Positions 60,496 to 64,000 of a stretch of DNA of 64,000 nucleotides are shown here, in pieces; position 1 is the first letter of the stretch; every line of letters begins with the position of its first letter. A program made the position numbers and the translations under genes. This DNA comes from DASQEH01 sp035633755. GTDB lineage: Bacteria > Actinomycetota > Actinomycetes > Propionibacteriales > Nocardioidaceae. Location of the stretch: assembly GCA_035633755.1 (NCBI GenBank), contig DASQEH010000095.1, forward strand, positions 62,001 to 126,000, in the 5' to 3' direction. Below the pieces are notes generated by a model. The model had not been told where the DNA came from, searched no databases, and saw only the letters and a program-made list of their open reading frames with translations.

Positions 60496-63140
60496 TCGGC
60501 CTGGTGGTCGTCTCGCACAGCCGCGCGTTGGCTGAGGCCGCCGTGGGCTTGGCCAGCGAGATGGTCGAGGCTGCCGACCGCCCTCAGATTGCGGTGGCAG
60601 CCGGTCTCGACGAGACGACATTCGGCACCGACGCCTCAGCCGTGGCTGAAGCCATCTGGTCGCTCGACGCACCAGATGGGGTGCTGGTGCTTCTGGACCT
60701 CGGCAGCGCCGTGCTGAGCGCAGAGATGGCTCTGGAGTTCCTGGAGCCGGAGGTCGCAGAGCGCGTGGTCGTGTCCAGCGCACCGATCGTCGAAGGGCTC
60801 GTCGCCGCTGTGGTGCTCGCCTCGACCGGGGCGCCCATCGAGGCGGTGGCCGATGAGGCCCGGCGTGGACTCGAGGCGAAGCAGGACCATCTGGACGCCG
60901 GTTCGTCCACGACCACCGGGGAGCAGGTCTCGCCCGCGGTGACAGCCGACGTCGTTGCCACCGACGCTGGCACAGACGCCCAGCCCGATCCGAGCGCCGA
61001 GGTCCAGCCGGGGGGCACAGAGACCCAGCCGGATGCGAGCGCCGACATCCACGTTTCCAACGCCCATGGCCTTCACGCCCGCCCGGCGGCCCGTCTCGTC
61101 GGCTTGGTTCGGTCGTTCGACGCGGCCGTCACCTTGACGAACCTCGACACCGGCCGCGGGCCTGTCGACGCCGCCAGCCTCAGCAAGGTCGCCACGCTGA
61201 ACGCCCGCCACGGTGATCGCCTGCGCGTCGAGGCGATCGGCCCGGCAGCTCAGGACGCGGTGGACTCGGTCCGCGCGTTGGCCGAACGCGCCTTCGATGA
61301 CGATGGCGAGCGGCCGGTCACCTCGGCGGGAGGTGCGAACCGTTCCGCCTCGGCGGCGGGGGTCGAGGAGGGCACGGGTGCCGACGCGTCACCGCGCGAC
61401 ATCTCGCCGTCGGCCGACGTAGGCACTGATCCCGACACCAGGTCCGCTGGAGCCGACGCCCGGCGTTCGGGGTCAGGGCTCGATATCGCCATGGGCCCGG
61501 CCGTCGTCGCCGAGGTGGACCTTGACACGAGCGGCTACGAGCGAGGGTCAACGGAGGATGAGATCGCCCGCTGTCGGGAGGCGCTGAGCGTGGCTGCGGC
61601 GTCCATCGAGCGGATCCGCGACTCTGTGCGCGCGTCCGTCGGCGCCGCAGAGGCCGAGATCTTCGATGCCCAGCTCGCCATGTTGTCGGACCCTTCCTTG
61701 ACGGAAGCCGTCGAGCTGGCCATCCGCGCCGGTGCGTCTGCCCCAGAGGCGTGCACCCGGTGTCTGCAGGATCTGGCGCATGAGTTCGAGTCCCTGGACG
61801 ACGCCTATCAACGGGAACGGGCCCAGGACGTCCGCAGCGTGCTGCGGCGGCAAGTCGGAGCTCTGCTGGGACGGCCGGACGTCGAGGCATCGACGCAGGG
61901 CGGGGCGGGCATCCTTGTGGTGCCTGAGCTCGATGCTGCCACCGCGGCGGTGCTGGACCCGACCGCCATCCTGGGAGTCGTCACCAGAGCCGGAGGGGCC
62001 ACCGGTCACGGTGTGATCGTTGCGAAGTCGCGGGGAGTACCGGTGTTCACGGACGCGGGGGACGTGGTGCGGGACGTAGCTCCCGGCACTGTCCTGGCCT
62101 TCGACGCGTCGTCTCGGCGCTTGGTCGTGAACCCCGAAGAGGCCGAACAGCGCGAGTTCGCAGCGGCGATCGAGGGCCGTTCACAGGAGCGCACCGCCGC
62201 GCTGGCGCACGCCGACGAGCCGGCCTCCACGCTCGATGGCTGCCGGATCGTGGTCGCGGCGAACGTGACGTCGGTCGACGACGCACTCGAGGCGGTCCGC
62301 CAAGGGGCAGAGGGCTCCGGACTCGTCCGTACCGAGATCCTCTTCGGCCATGACTCGTCGAGGCCGACCGTCGAGCAGCAGACCGAGGCTTTCCTGGCCG
62401 TCGCGGCCGCCCTGGGCGGGCAACCAATGACGATCCGGACCTGGGACGTGGGTGGGGACAAGCCGCTGCGGTTCCTGCCGCAAGCCGTGGAGGCCAACCC
62501 TTTCCTGGGCGAGCGTGGCCTCCGGCTCTTCCGTCGCCAGCCCGACGTGCTGCGTGAGCAGCTCCAGGCGGTGTGTCTGGCTGCGCGTGAGACGCCGACA
62601 AAGGTGATGTTCCCGATGGTGACCACCACTGAGGAGGTGGGCTGGGCGTTGGAGCAGCTACGGCTGGCAGCCGCGACGGCGACCGGAGGAGTTCCTTCCG
62701 GCCTCGAGGTCGGCATCATGATCGAAGTGCCAGCCGCCGCGCTGCGCGCCGGGCGCCTGACCGACAGGCTCGACTTCGTCAGCATCGGCACCAATGACCT
62801 GACGTCGTACACCACCGCCGCTGAAAGGGGCAACGCGGCCGTATCGGCGCTCGCCGACAGCCTGGAACCGGCGGTTCTCCAGCTGATCGGGCACGTGTGC
62901 GACTCCGTTGCCGACCGCGTCAACGTAGCCGTCTGCGGCGACCTGGCGAGCAACTCCGCGGTGGCCGCGCTCCTTGTCGGGCTCGGGGTCCGCGAGCTGA
63001 GTGCGGTGGCTCCCGCGGTCCCGAGCGTGAAGGCGGCGATCCGTCGCATCGACCTGACAGCTGCTCGACACCTGGCCACGGGTTCGGTCGCGGCGACCAA
63101 CGCGGACCACGTAAGATCACTCCTTGCAGCGAACGCCTGA
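60492..63140 (+). CDS. dhaM: DhaM phosphotransfer protein fused to HPr and full-length Enzyme I
   Basis: The 882-residue protein carries three PTS modules. Residues 1-125 are the mannose-type EIIA of DhaM, active His9 in VVSHSRALAEA. Residues 175-270 are HPr with active His195 in NAHGLHARPAARL. About 330-882 are Enzyme I: phospho-His506 in GGATGHGVIVAKS, PEP-site motifs GIMIEVPAA and FVSIGTNDLTSY, and the catalytic Cys815 in AVCGDLAS. In E. coli DhaM the EI part is only its N-terminal piece; here the PEP domain is complete. So this protein alone could pass phosphate from PEP to DhaL. Acidic linkers join the modules. GTG start, GTGA overlap with dhaL. Confidence 0.94.
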   Translation: MIGLVVVSHSRALAEAAVGLASEMVEAADRPQIAVAAGLDETTFGTDASAVAEAIWSLDAPDGVLVLLDLGSAVLSAEMALEFLEPEVAERVVVSSAPIVEGLVAAVVLASTGAPIEAVADEARRGLEAKQDHLDAGSSTTTGEQVSPAVTADVVATDAGTDAQPDPSAEVQPGGTETQPDASADIHVSNAHGLHARPAARLVGLVRSFDAAVTLTNLDTGRGPVDAASLSKVATLNARHGDRLRVEAIGPAAQDAVDSVRALAERAFDDDGERPVTSAGGANRSASAAGVEEGTGADASPRDISPSADVGTDPDTRSAGADARRSGSGLDIAMGPAVVAEVDLDTSGYERGSTEDEIARCREALSVAAASIERIRDSVRASVGAAEAEIFDAQLAMLSDPSLTEAVELAIRAGASAPEACTRCLQDLAHEFESLDDAYQRERAQDVRSVLRRQVGALLGRPDVEASTQGGAGILVVPELDAATAAVLDPTAILGVVTRAGGATGHGVIVAKSRGVPVFTDAGDVVRDVAPGTVLAFDASSRRLVVNPEEAEQREFAAAIEGRSQERTAALAHADEPASTLDGCRIVVAANVTSVDDALEAVRQGAEGSGLVRTEILFGHDSSRPTVEQQTEAFLAVAAALGGQPMTIRTWDVGGDKPLRFLPQAVEANPFLGERGLRLFRRQPDVLREQLQAVCLAARETPTKVMFPMVTTTEEVGWALEQLRLAAATATGGVPSGLEVGIMIEVPAAALRAGRLTDRLDFVSIGTNDLTSYTTAAERGNAAVSALADSLEPAVLQLIGHVCDSVADRVNVAVCGDLASNSAVAALLVGLGVRELSAVAPAVPSVKAAIRRIDLTAARHLATGSVAATNADHVRSLLAANA

Positions 63141-63168
63141 CCGGCAGCGAGGAAGCGCAGGCTGCCGG
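63141..63168 (+). terminator. Hairpin directly after the dha operon
   Basis: CCGGCAGC (63141-63148) and GCTGCCGG (63161-63168) form a perfect 8-bp stem with a 12-base loop immediately after the dhaM stop. No T tract follows. A further GCTGCCGG at 63195 could also pair. Confidence 0.5.
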
Positions 63169-63237
63169 CGCGTCCGCAGCATCGGGGGGAGCACGCTGCC
63201 GGCGCACTGAAACGGTGACGAACGAGGGGGACTACGT

Positions 63238-64000
63238 ATGCAGGCACGGCGACGGTTGGGTGTGCGGGCGAGTGTGTCCGTCGCCATGGTGTCCTATCTG
63301 GTGGTCGCGCTCGGACTCGGGATTCCGGCGGACGGGTTGCCGACCGCACCCGGCGACCTGCCGTCCGGCCAGAGCGTGGGCGGATCGGCTGGCCAGGCCA
63401 TGAGTGCTTCCTCGGCCAATGCCGCGGCCCCGCGGGCAGACGACCCTCGCCCGAACATCATCCTCATCACCACTGATGACCAGACACTGGGCGACCTCAG
63501 CGTGATGCGCCAGGTTCGGGAGCGCCTGGGCGGCCGGGGGACGCGGTTCGCGAACGCCTACTCGCCGTACCCCTTGTGCTGTCCGGCTCGCGCCACCCTG
63601 CTCACCGGGCAGTACGCGCACAACCATGGCGTTCAGGGCAACTACCCGCCGTATGGAGGGTTCCCGCTTTTCGACGACACCAACGCACTTCCGGTGTGGC
63701 TGCAGGAGAGCGGCTACCGGACGGCCATCCTCGGCAAGTACCTCAACGGATACTCGGCCGCGGGCCAAGCGGGATACGTGCCGCCGGGCTGGGATACCTG
63801 GCGGGTCCCTGTGCAGGGGATCTACAACTACCGCTCGTGGACACTCAACGCCAATGGGGAACAGGTTGCCTACCGAGGGCGCTACCAGACCGACTTCATC
63901 GCCGCGGAGGCCAAGAGCGTGGTGGAGCGGTATGCGCCGCAAGCCAGCCCCTACTTCCTGTGGGCCGGTTTCTTGGCGCCGCATCTCGGCGGGCCACGGG
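63238..64000 (+). CDS. Secreted sulfatase (partial, 5' part)
   Basis: The frame runs off the window end. The N-terminus has a signal-peptide-like hydrophobic stretch (residues 10-31), then a Ser/Ala-rich region. The sulfatase core starts RPNIILITTDDQTLGD near 73 with the metal-binding Asp pair, and the active-site signature CCPARATLLTGQ begins at Cys114 (C-x-P-x-R), the residue converted to formylglycine. A GKYLNGY motif follows. It probably cleaves sulfate esters of extracellular compounds. A GAGGGGG-type site precedes the ATG. Confidence 0.9.
   Translation, partial: MQARRRLGVRASVSVAMVSYLVVALGLGIPADGLPTAPGDLPSGQSVGGSAGQAMSASSANAAAPRADDPRPNIILITTDDQTLGDLSVMRQVRERLGGRGTRFANAYSPYPLCCPARATLLTGQYAHNHGVQGNYPPYGGFPLFDDTNALPVWLQESGYRTAILGKYLNGYSAAGQAGYVPPGWDTWRVPVQGIYNYRSWTLNANGEQVAYRGRYQTDFIAAEAKSVVERYAPQASPYFLWAGFLAPHLGGPR

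Noticed and set aside
63232..63984. 250-residue minus-strand frame at the window end
   Set aside because: The plus strand carries a clear sulfatase with signal peptide and CxPxR motif; the antisense frame shows no motif.

Overview
The window is a 64 kb stretch of a high-GC actinobacterial chromosome. Evidence for Actinomycetota: frequent GTG and TTG starts, very GC-rich third codon positions, and the gene order rpmB / DAK2-domain protein / recG / rsmD / coaD / yceD / rpmF / rnc / mutM / smc / ftsY / amtB-glnK-glnD / ffh / rpsP-khpA-rimM-trmD-rplS / lepB / rnhB / DUF2469 / yraN / comM / dprA / xerC / rpsB-tsf-pyrH-frr-cdsA / rlmN. DUF2469 and the small coiled-coil protein upstream of smc also point there. 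I cannot fix the genus; a Propionibacteriales or Micrococcales soil-type organism would fit. No rRNA, tRNA, CRISPR array, insertion sequence or prophage was seen.

Layout. 1-13.4 kb: ribosomal protein L28 (partial), a FakA-like DAK2 protein, RecG, then an accessory patch (GNAT acetyltransferase, a large cyclase/ATPase/TPR regulator, a stress-type SRPBCC protein, a GDSL hydrolase), then RsmD, CoaD, YceD, L32, RNase III and MutM. 13.4-28 kb: small proteins, an OafA-like membrane acyltransferase, SMC, FtsY, an MpaB-type oxygenase facing the ammonium operon amtB-glnK-glnD, and Ffh. 28-33 kb: accessory genes (secreted SGNH protein, second membrane acyltransferase, amidohydrolase, glutathione-independent formaldehyde dehydrogenase). 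33-49 kb: translation and secretion block from rpsP to cdsA. 49-57 kb: accessory genes (rifampicin-monooxygenase-like flavoprotein, alpha/beta hydrolase, secreted PLD-like protein, TrmH-type methyltransferase, RlmN, LOG-family protein, RIO kinase). 57-64 kb: a truncated acyl-CoA synthetase-like protein, a PEP-dependent dihydroxyacetone kinase operon (dhaK, dhaL, and dhaM fused to HPr and a full-length Enzyme I), and the start of a secreted sulfatase.

How genes work together. SMC, FtsY and Ffh with two tandem signal peptidases cover chromosome organisation and protein export. AmtB, GlnK and GlnD form the ammonium transport and PII signalling unit, but GlnD ends after its HD domain. The dha operon appears to carry its own complete phosphorelay from PEP to dihydroxyacetone. 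Two OafA-like acyltransferases with SGNH domains and one free secreted SGNH protein suggest envelope glycan O-acylation.

The most unusual items are the PrpE-like protein that has lost its P-loop and C-terminal domain, the ACT-less GlnD, the complete PTS fusion in DhaM, a cluster of TTGCGG/CCGCAA repeats between mpaB and amtB, a hairpin that hides the RIO-kinase Shine-Dalgarno, several probable leaderless starts, and long acidic or Pro/Ala tails on ribosomal proteins S16 and S2. I did not find one clearly new multi-gene system. All calls come from reading the sequence; no database search was run.
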